Shown: positions 9,222-17,686, counted from the stretch's first letter. The stretch is 64,000 bases of DNA from an uncultured Fretibacterium sp. (GCA_946183145.1 CAMGZM010000001.1:397720-461719), one strand, 5' to 3'. Numbers and translations are program-made. The notes: generated by a model not told the origin, from the sequence alone.

Positions 9222-10179
9222 ATGCGTTCTTGATTTCGCGGATAAGATTCTCCATCATCGTTATTATTCCCGAATCGTTTATCCCTTCAGCCTGACGGAA
9301 CAAAACATAGAGCCTGTCTTTTTGCTGGCGTGTGAGTCCTTCCTCAATCCTCAGAATTTCCGCCCTCAATGCCCGGATTCGTGATACATTGTCGGCAATG
9401 CTCTTCTTTGCTTCCTGTTTCGACAGCGATAACCCTTTGAGTGATGCTCCCTTTGCTATGAGGTCATCAATCACTTCTGCACCCGTGAAAAACTCCCGGA
9501 CTAACGGAATTTTAGCGCAGCCTCCTGTGAGTATGACTCTTTCAGGCTTGTACACGTTAACGAATCTGTGAAAAGTATGTGATGCTCTCTTGACGGGGAA
9601 ATATATGAGACGCTCAAAATCTTCACGCAGAATATTCACGTCATGCCACAAACGCGACTCGTTTTCACTGAGAATGTGCATGATTCTTCTTGCCTCGTTC
9701 ATGACAGTATCATCAACTTTCTTCAGCATACGCAATTCGCATAAGTATTCAGCAAAAATTTTCGTGAACATATCACCGCATACATCAAGCGACTCACTTT
9801 CAATCACATCACCTTCATCAATCATCACGAAATCGCACCTTGACGCGCCGAAATCGCACACAAGAGTCCTCGTCTCATCATCAAGTCCGAGAGTCATAGC
9901 CTCAAATTGCCCGGTAATGTTCACGTCCCTGAAGCCCGCGTTAATGGCTTTGAGTCTCAATGTCTCACGCTGTCTTCTCGAAATGTCATCTTTCACGGCA
10001 ATAACGCACGAAAATACAGGCTCGTCAAAAAATATTTCTGCTTCCTCCCTCAGCGTAACAAAGTCTGAACCCTCAGAACGCGCAAGAATCCTCGTCCCTA
10101 AATTGTCGGAATAACCGAGCTTTGAGCATGATGACCCCGCGTCAATCCCTGTGCATACACATAAATTTGTCGCCGTCAA
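9220..10179 (-). CDS. Short Hsp70/DnaK-like actin-fold ATPase (319 aa)
   Basis: An actin/Hsp70-superfamily nucleotide-binding protein. The phosphate-1 loop is TGIDAGSSCSKLGY near the N terminus. Phosphate-2 is LVCDFGASRCDFVMID (about residue 105), and the adenosine motif is VILTGGCAKIPLVREFF (about residue 215). A C-terminal helical stretch of ~75 residues follows (SLSKQEAKKSIADNVSRI). At 319 residues it is about half of DnaK and lacks the peptide-binding beta-sandwich, so it cannot be a classical chaperone. The start is TTG at 10177-10179. It overlaps the 3' end of mtaB by 38 bases, so it is probably translated by coupling to it. Hsp70-like proteins of this size have been found as regulators or as partners of enzymes; its client here is unknown. 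Confidence 0.7.
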   Translation of the reverse strand: MTATNLCVCTGIDAGSSCSKLGYSDNLGTRILARSEGSDFVTLREEAEIFFDEPVFSCVIAVKDDISRRQRETLRLKAINAGFRDVNITGQFEAMTLGLDDETRTLVCDFGASRCDFVMIDEGDVIESESLDVCGDMFTKIFAEYLCELRMLKKVDDTVMNEARRIMHILSENESRLWHDVNILREDFERLIYFPVKRASHTFHRFVNVYKPERVILTGGCAKIPLVREFFTGAEVIDDLIAKGASLKGLSLSKQEAKKSIADNVSRIRALRAEILRIEEGLTRQQKDRLYVLFRQAEGINDSGIITMMENLIREIKNA

Positions 10180-11428
10180 AATTCATCACCTCAGCTTTCA
10201 CGATCTCGTTGTTATCCCCTTCACATTCTGCCTCGATGTAGTGCCGTGTATGTCCCTTATTGCCGCGCTCAATCAAAATTTCTGCGTCATGGCCGATGAA
10301 TCTTTTTGCGTATGTGGTGAACAGTTCCCGCCCTAATGAGATTGCCTCTGCTACTCTTGAGATTTTTACGGAGCTTGAGACATGCCCGGCCATGTTTGCG
10401 GCTACAGTTCCTCTTCTGGCTGAATAGGGGAAAACGTGAACTCGTCCCAAGCCTGAAGCCCTCATTATGTCGAGGGTATTAATGAACGCCGTATCACTTT
10501 CACCGGGAAATCCCGCAAGAATGTCGCTTGATATGTGAATGTCGGATGAAATTTTTGACCGCGCATTTTCGCAGACCTTCACGAAATCTTTTGCCGTATA
10601 TCCTCTACGCATGGCCGATAATATTCCGTCATCACCGCTCTGCAAGGGCAAGTGAAGATGATGGCAGAATGACTCACACTCCGAAAGGGCGTTAATCAAG
10701 TCATCATTCAGGCAGAAAGGCTCAAGAGATCCCAATCGCAAACGTTTAAGGCCGTGAATTTTTGCGACATTCCGAATCAAATCCGCAAGTGAGGTGTCAA
10801 TATCGCGTCCGTAAATGCCCAAGTGAATCCCCGTGAAGATGATTTCTTTTGTGCCATTTCCGATTAGGCGTTGAATCTCGCTGATGATGTTTTGCGTTGG
10901 TCTGCTTACGGGTTTTCCCCGCAAAAATGGGATTATGCAGTAAGTGCAGAAGTGATTGCAGCCGTCTTGAATCTTCACGAACGCCCGCGAGTGTATTACG
11001 GTTGATGTGAGCGGTAATTCTTCCCATTCTGAAATGGAGAAAATATCATTTACGCGCAAATCTCGAAATTCCCGGCCATGTTGAAGCATGTCATTAACGG
11101 CAGAAGGAAGAATGTTTTTCCCCTTTGAGCCTGCAAGAATGTCAATGCCTAATTCCCGCGCCGTATTTGAGTCAACAGCCTGAGACCAGCACCCGCAAAC
11201 CGCTAATATCCCGTCATCGCCCAGAATTTTGCGGACTCTCCTGATGAGGCTTCTGCATTTCCTGTCGGCCTCCTGAGTCACGGAGCATGTTACGATTACT
11301 GCTGATGATATTTCCGGCGTGAGTTCGTCTGTTACTTCATGGCCGAGCGATATTAATTCTCCAGCAATGTATTCACCCTCGCAGAGACTCGAACGGCATC
11401 CGAAAACGTGAATGTATATTATCCCCAT
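10142..11428 (-). CDS. mtaB: tRNA t6A37 methylthiotransferase (MiaB/MtaB family radical SAM)
   Basis: Radical-SAM enzyme that puts a methylthio group on N6-threonylcarbamoyladenosine at position 37 of tRNAs. The N-terminal UPF0004 domain has HVFGCRSSLCEGEYIAGEL, VTCSVTQEADRKCRSLIRR and VCGCWSQA, giving the three cysteines of the auxiliary 4Fe-4S cluster. The DRKxRxxIRR signature favours MtaB over MiaB. The radical-SAM CxxxCxxC motif is in DGCNHFCTYCIIPFLRG, followed by a TIM-barrel and a C-terminal TRAM-like RNA-binding segment. 428 residues, normal for the family. It overlaps prmA upstream by 10 bases and the Hsp70-like gene downstream by 38, so the three form one operon. Confidence 0.9.
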   Translation of the reverse strand: MGIIYIHVFGCRSSLCEGEYIAGELISLGHEVTDELTPEISSAVIVTCSVTQEADRKCRSLIRRVRKILGDDGILAVCGCWSQAVDSNTARELGIDILAGSKGKNILPSAVNDMLQHGREFRDLRVNDIFSISEWEELPLTSTVIHSRAFVKIQDGCNHFCTYCIIPFLRGKPVSRPTQNIISEIQRLIGNGTKEIIFTGIHLGIYGRDIDTSLADLIRNVAKIHGLKRLRLGSLEPFCLNDDLINALSECESFCHHLHLPLQSGDDGILSAMRRGYTAKDFVKVCENARSKISSDIHISSDILAGFPGESDTAFINTLDIMRASGLGRVHVFPYSARRGTVAANMAGHVSSSVKISRVAEAISLGRELFTTYAKRFIGHDAEILIERGNKGHTRHYIEAECEGDNNEIVKAEVMNFDGDKFMCMHRD

Positions 11429-12330
11429 GCTTTAACGGCCCGGCAGCCCCACCAGTCGCCTATTCTCATTTCGCGCTCAATCTCCAGCTTTGAGGACTCC
11501 ATAACCGAGACGAACATATGACGCTCTACATTAGTCATGCCGGAAAATATTGCGAATCCTTTGGGCTTTAAGACTCTTCTTACGTCAGGCAATAACGTAA
11601 TATTAGGGTTAAGGAGTATATTTGCTGTGAGAATGTTTACTTGTCCCTTGAAGCCTTTAAGCAAATCGCCTTCAGAAAGCTCGCAGATTTTCGGGTTAAT
11701 TCCGTTGAGATTCATGTTGCGTTTTGCCTCGTTAAGTGTTTCGGGGTCAATGTCTCTTGCGATTGCCTTCCCTGCTCCGAGCTTCAATGCTGTGATGAAT
11801 AATATTCCCGTTCCTGTTCCGACATCAAGAATCGTGTCGCCTTTCTTCACAACTTCTTCAATCAGCGACAAAGCTATTTGCGTGCTTTCATGATAGCCCG
11901 TACCGAATGCGCTTGCGGGATAAATGTAGACTGGCATACGTCCTTCTGGGATTTCGTCATCTTCATGCCACGGAGCCATAACGATTAATCCTTTACCGAC
12001 AGGCAGCGGGGGGAATGCGTCATAATGCTGTGTGTTCCACGCTTCATTTTCGAGCTTGTAACATCGTGTTATGCTTATGCCCGTAAAATTCGCGTCCGTA
12101 AGAATGAATTGGAGCTGAAAAATTACGTCATCGATTCCGCGTGAGCCGTCATAGCTTGCCTTGATGAAGAGCAAATCATTTCCGTAAAAATCTTTCTCCG
12201 TGAAAATTTCTGAACCTATAGAGTCGCTTAATGCCGCAATTGTGCTTAATCTCTCCTCGTTATGAGTCTGGTTGTACAATGCACACGGCACGCTGAGTTC
12301 AACAATCCACCAGAAATTATTATCTTTCAT
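11419..12330 (-). CDS. prmA: Ribosomal protein L11 methyltransferase
   Basis: SAM-dependent trimethylation of ribosomal protein L11. The Rossmann motif I is DTILDVGTGTGILFITALKL and motif II is ARDIDPETLNEAKRNMNLN. The family-specific segment is NILTANILLNPNITLLPDV, close to the usual ANIL motif. An ~120-residue N-terminal substrate-recognition domain precedes the catalytic domain, and 303 residues is the standard length. First gene of the prmA-mtaB-Hsp70-like minus-strand unit, divergent from the capA-like gene. Confidence 0.9.
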   Translation of the reverse strand: MKDNNFWWIVELSVPCALYNQTHNEERLSTIAALSDSIGSEIFTEKDFYGNDLLFIKASYDGSRGIDDVIFQLQFILTDANFTGISITRCYKLENEAWNTQHYDAFPPLPVGKGLIVMAPWHEDDEIPEGRMPVYIYPASAFGTGYHESTQIALSLIEEVVKKGDTILDVGTGTGILFITALKLGAGKAIARDIDPETLNEAKRNMNLNGINPKICELSEGDLLKGFKGQVNILTANILLNPNITLLPDVRRVLKPKGFAIFSGMTNVERHMFVSVMESSKLEIEREMRIGDWWGCRAVKAWG

Positions 12331-12397
12331 GAGAATTTCTCCTGTGATTTATGTGTGATGAGTGTATATGTTATCATGCTTTAAGGGGTGATTATTG

Positions 12398-13549
12398 ATG
12401 AAGAAATTTTGCGTGATAATGCTGATGTTGATTTGCGGTTCTGCGTTTGCTGAGACGAGAGCGCGTTTTCTTTTTATCGGGGACATAATGATTCACGACC
12501 AGCAGTTAGACGCGGCAAAAAGGAAGGACGGAACTTATGATTTCTCGCCGTCATTCAGAAGGGTTAAACCATTGTTGCGGGACTCGTTTCTTGTGGGAAA
12601 TCTTGAAACTGTTTTTGCGGGGACTGGTAAGAAATTGCGTTATGCTGGCTTCCCTCTCTTTAACACGCCTGATGTATTCACTGAAAATTTGTCGTGTGAT
12701 TTGGGAGTTGATTTGCTGACACTTGCGAACAATCATATTTTTGACCGCGGCGCAGAAGGTGCAAGACGTACTGTTACTGTTCTGAACAGTGCCGATATAC
12801 CGCACATAGGACTCGGACTTGATGACATTCCCTCGAATGACGCAATAATTCTCATCAACAACGGAATACGGGCGGCATTCATCAATCATTCATACGGAAG
12901 CAACATGTGGCCTAAGTCATCAGATGTACACCTTAATGTTTACGGAGATGATGACATAGCAGAGAGCATGACGCGCGCAAGAGAATTGAGTCCTGATGTG
13001 ATTATCGCGCTGTTTCACTGGGGGAATGAGTATCACTACAAGCCTAATGTACACCAGAAGAGAGCCGCGAATGTCGCATTACGTGAAGGAGCGTCATTAG
13101 TTGTTGGGACACACCCGCATGTATTGCAGCCTGTTGATGTTATTGTGAGTGATGACAGTGTGAGGGCTGTTGCGTGGTCATTGGGGAATTTCGTATCATT
13201 CCAGAGGACTCGCCCGCGTGAAAGAAGCGTGATACTTTCTGCGGAATTTGTGAAGAGTGATGACGGAATAACACGGCTTGCAGGACTCTCTGTTGCTCCG
13301 CTGTATGTGGTTGCGCCCGGCTCAAAGCGAACGGAAGTAACTTACGCGGGGGATAATGAGTCGCTGATTGAGTCGCTGGATTTTGACGGGCTGAATAAGT
13401 CTCAGGTGAATAATTTGCGGTCAATCGGCCATGCTGTGAATGAGTTTCTCGGAGCGCAGAAAGTTTTTGACTCTCACGGCTTCAATATTTTGTGGCGTGA
13501 AGAGAGTCCCGACATACTTCCCAAGAGCAGACGTAAATCCCCAATGTAA
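12398..13549 (+). CDS. CapA/PGA_cap-type secreted metallophosphoesterase-like protein
   Basis: Member of the CapA family (poly-gamma-glutamate capsule synthesis type, calcineurin-like fold). A signal peptide (MKKFCVIMLMLICGSAFA) is followed by the family metal and active-site motifs FIGDIMIHDQQ, VGNLETVFAG, LANNHIFDRG, IALFHWGNEY and VGTHPHVLQPVD. Of two adjacent start options I chose the ATG at 12398, because AAGGGGTG lies seven bases ahead; the TTG at 12395 is too close. About 383 residues. No capsule genes are adjacent, so the substrate is unknown and a role in cell-envelope polymer modification is inference. Confidence 0.85.
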   Translation: MKKFCVIMLMLICGSAFAETRARFLFIGDIMIHDQQLDAAKRKDGTYDFSPSFRRVKPLLRDSFLVGNLETVFAGTGKKLRYAGFPLFNTPDVFTENLSCDLGVDLLTLANNHIFDRGAEGARRTVTVLNSADIPHIGLGLDDIPSNDAIILINNGIRAAFINHSYGSNMWPKSSDVHLNVYGDDDIAESMTRARELSPDVIIALFHWGNEYHYKPNVHQKRAANVALREGASLVVGTHPHVLQPVDVIVSDDSVRAVAWSLGNFVSFQRTRPRERSVILSAEFVKSDDGITRLAGLSVAPLYVVAPGSKRTEVTYAGDNESLIESLDFDGLNKSQVNNLRSIGHAVNEFLGAQKVFDSHGFNILWREESPDILPKSRRKSPM

Positions 13550-13605
13550 AAGATAAAATTTTGGTGTAATATTCTCATATCCCACACAAACAAGGAGGCT
13601 AACAA

Positions 13606-14226
13606 ATGGGCGGAGTCTACAAATGTATATCACTAATTGCAGAACGTATCACAGAGAATAAAGACTTCCTCACCGAATTAGACCGCGAAATAGGCGACTC
13701 GGATCACGGCATAAATATGGCTCGTGGATTCGCTGCGGTAATGGAGAAATTATCCCCGGAAGATTCCGACATCGGCGCAACACTCAAGAAAGCGGGAATG
13801 ACTCTCCTGTCGAAAGTCGGCGGAGCTTCAGGGCCTTTATACGGCACGGCATACATGGAGGCCGGGAAAATCACAGCGGGAAAAACGGAGCTTAATCCCT
13901 CAGACATGAAGGCGGTAATCGAGTCGGCAATCGCGGGAATACAGAAGCGCGGAAAAGCCGTAAAGGGTGAAAAGACTATGCTTGACGCGTTAATCCCTGC
14001 GTGCGAGTCATTCTCAGAAAGCATTGCTCACGGCGCGGACATGATTGCGGCGTTGGAGTCAGCGTGTGAGTCAGCCCGTGAAGGAGTCGAGTACACGAAA
14101 ACGATAATCGCGACAAAAGGCCGTGCGAGTTATCTCGGTGAACGCAGCATAGGACATCAGGATCCCGGCGCAACGTCAGCACTGATTACGCTTGAGGCAA
14201 TACGCGATTACTACAAGGGGGCGTAA
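13606..14226 (+). CDS. dhaL: Dihydroxyacetone kinase ADP-binding subunit DhaL
   Basis: The nucleotide-carrying subunit of the PEP-dependent dihydroxyacetone kinase. DREIGDSDHGINMARGF contains the Asp cluster that chelates magnesium and ADP (GDxDHG). GGASGPLYGTAY and GDM-like segments of the ATP-binding helical barrel follow, and the C-terminal LGERSIGHQDPGATSA is diagnostic. 206 residues is full length. ADP stays bound and is re-phosphorylated by DhaM. First gene of dhaL-dhaM-dhaK with an AAGGAGG ribosome binding site. The leader carries the TAATAT-N6-ATCCCA pattern seen upstream of other units in this window. Confidence 0.95.
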   Translation: MGGVYKCISLIAERITENKDFLTELDREIGDSDHGINMARGFAAVMEKLSPEDSDIGATLKKAGMTLLSKVGGASGPLYGTAYMEAGKITAGKTELNPSDMKAVIESAIAGIQKRGKAVKGEKTMLDALIPACESFSESIAHGADMIAALESACESAREGVEYTKTIIATKGRASYLGERSIGHQDPGATSALITLEAIRDYYKGA

Positions 14227-14232
14227 ATCGTC

Positions 14233-14628
14233 ATGGTAGGAATCGTAATAGTGTCTCACAGCTGGAAGATAGCTGAAGGAGTCTGCGACCTTGCGCGTGA
14301 AATGGCACACGGCCATGAAGGGATAATCCCTGCGGGCGGACTCGATGACGGGTCAACAGGAACTGACGCGGAAAAAATAGCAAATGCGATTGTCGAGGCT
14401 GATACGGGCGACGGAGTCGTGATACTTGCGGACATAGGAAGCGCGATAATGAGTGCGGAGTCTGCGATAGAGATTCTTGAAGAGGAAGAGCGCGGAATCA
14501 ATGCGGTGATTGCTGATGCTCCGATTGTTGAAGGTGCTGTGTGCGCTGTTGTTGAAGCGGCTGGCGGCGGAAGCATTGAGTCAGTTTTAACGGCGGCTGA
14601 AGAATCACGCGAGGCAAATAAACTTTAG
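14233..14628 (+). CDS. dhaM: PTS-type phosphoryl donor for dihydroxyacetone kinase (EIIA domain)
   Basis: The EIIA-mannose-like domain of the Dha system, which relays phosphate from phosphoenolpyruvate (via EI and HPr) to ADP on DhaL. MVGIVIVSHSWKIAEGV has the phosphorylated His at residue 9. The GGLDDGSTGTDAEKIANAI and VILADIGSAIMSAESAIE segments match the family. 131 residues, so a single EIIA domain without fused HPr or EI domains; those must be encoded elsewhere. Six bases after dhaL. Confidence 0.93.
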   Translation: MVGIVIVSHSWKIAEGVCDLAREMAHGHEGIIPAGGLDDGSTGTDAEKIANAIVEADTGDGVVILADIGSAIMSAESAIEILEEEERGINAVIADAPIVEGAVCAVVEAAGGGSIESVLTAAEESREANKL

Positions 14629-14643
14629 GGAGGAGATTTTCAC

Positions 14644-15639
14644 ATGAAGAAGTTAATCAACGGCGTAGAAAATATTGTTGACGAAATGTTAGACGGAATG
14701 ACTGCGGCATATCCTCAGTACGTCAAAAGGCTTGAAGGTCTGAATGTTCTTGTGCGTGCTTGCGGTGCTTCTCCGAAAGTTGCGCTTGTGTCCGGCGGCG
14801 GATCAGGCCATGAACCCTCGCACGGCGGCTTTGTCGGCCGGGGAATGCTTGACGGAGCTGTAGCGGGTGAAGTGTTCACGTCTCCGACTCCCGATCAGGT
14901 ATACGAGGCTGTGAAGGCTGTGAACGGCGGAAAAGGAGTCCTCCTCATCATCAAGAATTACACGGGCGATGTGATGAATTTCGAGATGGCCGAAGAGATG
15001 TCAGCGGACGAGGGAATCAAAGTCGAACATGTAATAGTTGCTGATGATGTAGCTGTCGAAAATTCAACGTGGACGACAGGCAGAAGGGGAATCGCGGGTA
15101 CAGTTCTCGTTCACAAAATCGCGGGCGCATGTGCTGAGTCTGGCGCGGAACTTGCTGACGTTAAGCGCGTTGCAGAGAAAGTAATCGCTAACGTTCGCTC
15201 GATGGGAATGGCTGTAAATGCGTGCACAGTACCTGCTGCGGGAAAAGTGAGCTTTGAGCTTGCGGATGACGAGATAGAGATCGGAATCGGGATTCACGGC
15301 GAACCTGGGACTCACAGGGAAAAAATTTCTGATGTGAACAACATAGCCGATAAACTTCTGGAGAAAATTTTTGCCGAAGGGATTTACGGTGAAGGTGATG
15401 AAATTTGTGTGCTTGTGAATGGCATGGGCGGCACTCCGTTAATGGAGCTTCTTGTTGCGAACAAGCACGTGAAGAGTGTCATTGAAGGCAAGGGACTCAA
15501 AGTCGCAAAAACTCTTGTCGGCAACTACATGACATCGCTTGACATGGAAGGCTTTTCGGTTACAGTGCTGAAACTTGATGATGAGCTGAAGAAGTATCTT
15601 GATGCGCCTGCTGACACGCCTGCGTTTGTTCAGTGCTGA
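14644..15639 (+). CDS. dhaK: Dihydroxyacetone kinase substrate-binding subunit DhaK
   Basis: Binds dihydroxyacetone covalently as a hemiaminal and accepts phosphate from DhaL-ATP, making dihydroxyacetone phosphate for glycolysis. ALVSGGGSGHEPSHGGFVG and VAGEVFTSPTPDQ are signature segments. The substrate-binding His in IGIGIHGEPG is residue 218 by my count, the same number as the E. coli enzyme. 331 residues, full length. Last gene of the operon, 15 bases after dhaM with GGGAGGA ahead of the ATG. Confidence 0.95.
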   Translation: MKKLINGVENIVDEMLDGMTAAYPQYVKRLEGLNVLVRACGASPKVALVSGGGSGHEPSHGGFVGRGMLDGAVAGEVFTSPTPDQVYEAVKAVNGGKGVLLIIKNYTGDVMNFEMAEEMSADEGIKVEHVIVADDVAVENSTWTTGRRGIAGTVLVHKIAGACAESGAELADVKRVAEKVIANVRSMGMAVNACTVPAAGKVSFELADDEIEIGIGIHGEPGTHREKISDVNNIADKLLEKIFAEGIYGEGDEICVLVNGMGGTPLMELLVANKHVKSVIEGKGLKVAKTLVGNYMTSLDMEGFSVTVLKLDDELKKYLDAPADTPAFVQC

Positions 15640-15657
15640 AGTGAAAGTGAATTTTTG

Positions 15658-15690
15658 CGCCCCCTCTCGATAATGGGAGGGGTTTTTTGT
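15658..15690 (+). terminator. Rho-independent terminator after dhaLMK
   Basis: GCCCCCTC pairs with GGGAGGGG across an 8-base loop (TCGATAAT region), followed by TTTTTTGTT. Confidence 0.8.
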
Positions 15691-15780
15691 TGACGGGAAA
15701 AAGAAAGAGTCCCCGTTTATTAGGCGTGAGGACTCTAAAAATGTATTGTGTTGTTTGGTTATAGGTTTGTCGTGTGAATC

Positions 15781-16380
15781 TTAATCGCCATCTCCTGGTT
15801 CTGTTGTTGGTTCTGTGCTGCCTCCGCCTGATGAACTGCTGTCGCCTGTAGGATACGCAAACGCACAATCATAGGCGAGATTGTTTGTCGCTGTAGAATC
15901 GTACGTAGCGGGGGTGTTGTGAAACAGGAACGCGCCTATTGTTTTATCCGTTTCATTAATGCGGACATTCTTATAGCCTTTCAGAGCCTTAGCGATACCG
16001 GTTGCATCTCCGTCATCAGCGAACTTGCATATTACGTATGCTCCTGCTCCCGTTGATGTTCCTGCAACGATTGCGTACGTGATGTTGTTATCTGTTTCTG
16101 TTGTTCCTTCTTTTGTCTTGTTGTACTCGTCAAGGTCAAGCTCAACTTCAGTTTTCAGAAGTGCTGCTGTGATACCGCTCTCCTTGAATCCGATTCCTTT
16201 CTGAAGCTGATACACCATTGCAGATGTCCTTATAGCGTTAATGTTGTTGTAGATTGTTGATGCCTTTGCCGCCGCGTTCGCACTGCTTCCCGATACTACC
16301 ATCGCCGCCGAAAGTATGCTCATTATCGTGATGACTATTAACAGTTCTACGAGTGTGAATCCCTTGCGCGTATTTCTCAT
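15781..16380 (-). CDS. Type IV pilin-like / pseudopilin protein
   Basis: Class III prepilin signal: MRNTRKG followed by FTLVELLIVITIMSILSAAM. A prepilin peptidase would cut after Gly7 and methylate Phe, and Glu5 of the mature protein is present as in true pilins. The ~190-residue mature part has an N-terminal helix, a beta-rich head and a low-complexity tail of Ser, Gly, Thr and Glu (SSSGGGSTEPTTEPGDGD). It could be a major pilin, a type II secretion pseudopilin or a competence pseudopilin; no assembly genes are nearby, so it is an orphan. The ribosome binding site is AAGGAGG. An unusually long leader of ~210 bases overlaps a candidate RNA on the other strand. Confidence 0.85.
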   Translation of the reverse strand: MRNTRKGFTLVELLIVITIMSILSAAMVVSGSSANAAAKASTIYNNINAIRTSAMVYQLQKGIGFKESGITAALLKTEVELDLDEYNKTKEGTTETDNNITYAIVAGTSTGAGAYVICKFADDGDATGIAKALKGYKNVRINETDKTIGAFLFHNTPATYDSTATNNLAYDCAFAYPTGDSSSSGGGSTEPTTEPGDGD

Positions 16381-16497
16381 GATTTTTTTCCTCCTTGTGT
16401 TTTCTCTTCGTGTTGCTGAATGCTTGTTGCTTCCGTGTTTGTTCCGTTTGCGTCCCTAATACCAAACCACGCAATATAAATTTTTTGCACACAACCA

Positions 16498-16526
16498 TTA
16501 ACGCCCCGCCCCGTCTGTGATATAAT
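16498..16526 (+). promoter_or_regulatory. Predicted sigma-70-type promoter of the small RNA
   Basis: -35 TTAACG (16498-16503), a 17-base spacer, extended -10 TGATATAAT with TATAAT at 16521-16526. It would start transcription near 16532-16534, exactly where the 5' strand of the closing stem of the RNA begins. Confidence 0.6.
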
Positions 16527-16532
16527 TACCTC

Positions 16533-16625
16533 AGATAAGGTAAGACTATGGAGGAATCTCCACACAGTTATGTGCAGATGATTTTTTGAACGAGATTATT
16601 ATAGCACAAAGCCTTATCTTTTTTT
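16533..16625 (+). ncRNA. Candidate small structured RNA (~93 nt), family not recognised
   Basis: The stretch starts just after a good promoter and ends in a T tract, with no open frame. The closing stem P1 pairs AGATAAGG (16533-16540) with CCTTATCT (16612-16619), and the last T belongs to a run of seven T. Inside, P2 is TGGAG-GAAT-CTCCA (16549-16562) and P3 pairs TGTGC (16571-16575) with GCACA (16604-16608). The result is a three-way-like fold closed by the terminator stem. I do not recognise 6S, SRP, tmRNA or a common riboswitch in it. It lies between the divergent pilin and Rpn-type genes and does not lead directly into a gene. Confidence 0.5.
16598..16607 (-). promoter_or_regulatory. Predicted extended -10 of the pilin transcript
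   Basis: On the minus strand the sequence reads TGCTATAAT, a perfect extended -10, with no clear -35. Transcription would start near 16591 and give a leader of about 210 bases before the pilin ATG. It lies inside the plus-strand RNA, so the two transcripts would overlap antisense over about 58 bases. Confidence 0.4.
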
Positions 16626-16659
16626 CATATCATCACATAAATTTTTCACAAATATTTTC

Positions 16660-16688
16660 TTGACGCTCTCAATCACAGCCCGTATACT
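16660..16688 (+). promoter_or_regulatory. Promoter of the Rpn-type gene
   Basis: -35 TTGACG (16660-16665), a 17-base spacer ending in ACAGCCCG, -10 TATACT (16683-16688). Near-duplicate of the fapR promoter at 17696. Confidence 0.7.
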
Positions 16689-16726
16689 TTTCACCATCCA
16701 CATTAAATTTCAGGGAAGACACAAAT

Positions 16727-17644
16727 ATGAATGACACAAACACACAGCACAAAGACAGGCTCTTCAAGTTCATATTCGGAAACCCGGATCATAAAGAATG
16801 GACGCTGAGTCTATACAACGCGCTTAACGGTTCGCATTACACAGACCCGGAAGCAATTGAGTTCAGCACACTGGATGATGCTTTATACATGGGCATGAGA
16901 AATGATGTCTCATTCATAATAGCGTTCGTGATGAATCTCTGGGAGCATCAGTCCTCGTTCAATCCTAACCTGCCAATACGCTTATTGATTTACGCTGTTC
17001 ACCTGTACGAGAAATACATAACGGCCGGAAATTTCAACAGGTTCAGCAGAAGATTGCAGAAGCTCCCAAAGCCTAAGCTGATATGTTTCTACAATGGAAC
17101 GGAAAATCAGCCGGAAGAAAAAATATTGAAGCTGAGTGATGCTTTCGGCTCTGATGACGGAGATATAGAAGCCCGCGTGAGAATGCTGAATATCAATTAC
17201 GGCTATAACAGAAACTTAATGAAACTCTGTGAAATGCTTGAAGAATATTCATGGTTTGTTGACACAGTAAGATGGAATCAGAAAAACACAGGCAATCTCG
17301 AACAGGCAATAGACTCTGCAATATACGATATGCCTGAAGGATTCAAGCTGAAGAGATTTTTGCTAGGACACAGGGCGGAGGTGAAGGGAATGTATCTGTC
17401 AGAGTATAACATCGAGAAAGAGATGGAAAGACTGCGTGAGGAAGAACGCGAAGAAGGACGCGAAAAAGGCCGTGCAGAAGGTCGTATCGAAGGACGCGAA
17501 GAAGGACAGCACGAGGAAAAAGAACGCACTGCAACCGCCATGCTCAGAGAGAATCTCCCGCTGTCATTAATCGCAAAGATAAGCGAGCTTTCAGAAGACA
17601 CAATACGCGAAATCGCATCAGGACTCGGAATCACATTAGCATGA
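16727..17644 (+). CDS. Rpn-family recombination-promoting nuclease / PD-(D/E)XK transposase-like protein
   Basis: Member of the Rpn (YhgA-like, transposase_31) family of PD-(D/E)XK nucleases. The N terminus DRLFKFIFGNPDHKEW leads into the catalytic region MRNDVSFIIAFVMNLWEHQS, where the Asp and the ExQ-like Glu-His-Gln are in the expected order. This is followed by PNLPIRLLIYAVHLYEKYI. The C-terminal third is a highly charged helix with repeated REEGRE/GRAEGR units, then a short helical domain (ENLPLSLIAKISELSEDTIREIAS), typical of the family. E. coli members cause RecA-independent gene transfer; here the activity is inferred. A single transcription unit with its own promoter and a terminator, located between a pilin and the lipid operon. 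Confidence 0.85.
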   Translation: MNDTNTQHKDRLFKFIFGNPDHKEWTLSLYNALNGSHYTDPEAIEFSTLDDALYMGMRNDVSFIIAFVMNLWEHQSSFNPNLPIRLLIYAVHLYEKYITAGNFNRFSRRLQKLPKPKLICFYNGTENQPEEKILKLSDAFGSDDGDIEARVRMLNINYGYNRNLMKLCEMLEEYSWFVDTVRWNQKNTGNLEQAIDSAIYDMPEGFKLKRFLLGHRAEVKGMYLSEYNIEKEMERLREEEREEGREKGRAEGRIEGREEGQHEEKERTATAMLRENLPLSLIAKISELSEDTIREIASGLGITLA

Positions 17645-17652
17645 TTCAAAAT

Positions 17653-17686
17653 TTCCCCTCTTGCTGAAATATGGCTGGAGGGGATT
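17653..17686 (+). terminator. Probable terminator after the Rpn-type gene
   Basis: TCCCCTC and GAGGGGA pair around a 17-base loop, followed by TTCATTTT. The T tract is weak, so read-through toward fapR is possible. Confidence 0.5.

Noticed and set aside
9590..10114. 174-codon plus-strand frame opposite the Hsp70-like gene
   Set aside because: Ser-rich composition typical of an antisense shadow; the minus-strand frame has clear motifs.
16440..16470. Minus-strand GGGACGCAAACGG in the pilin leader, resembling part of the c-di-GMP-I riboswitch
   Set aside because: The rest of the consensus (the GGGCAAACC receptor and the CCTCCGG core) is missing, so a riboswitch call is not supported.
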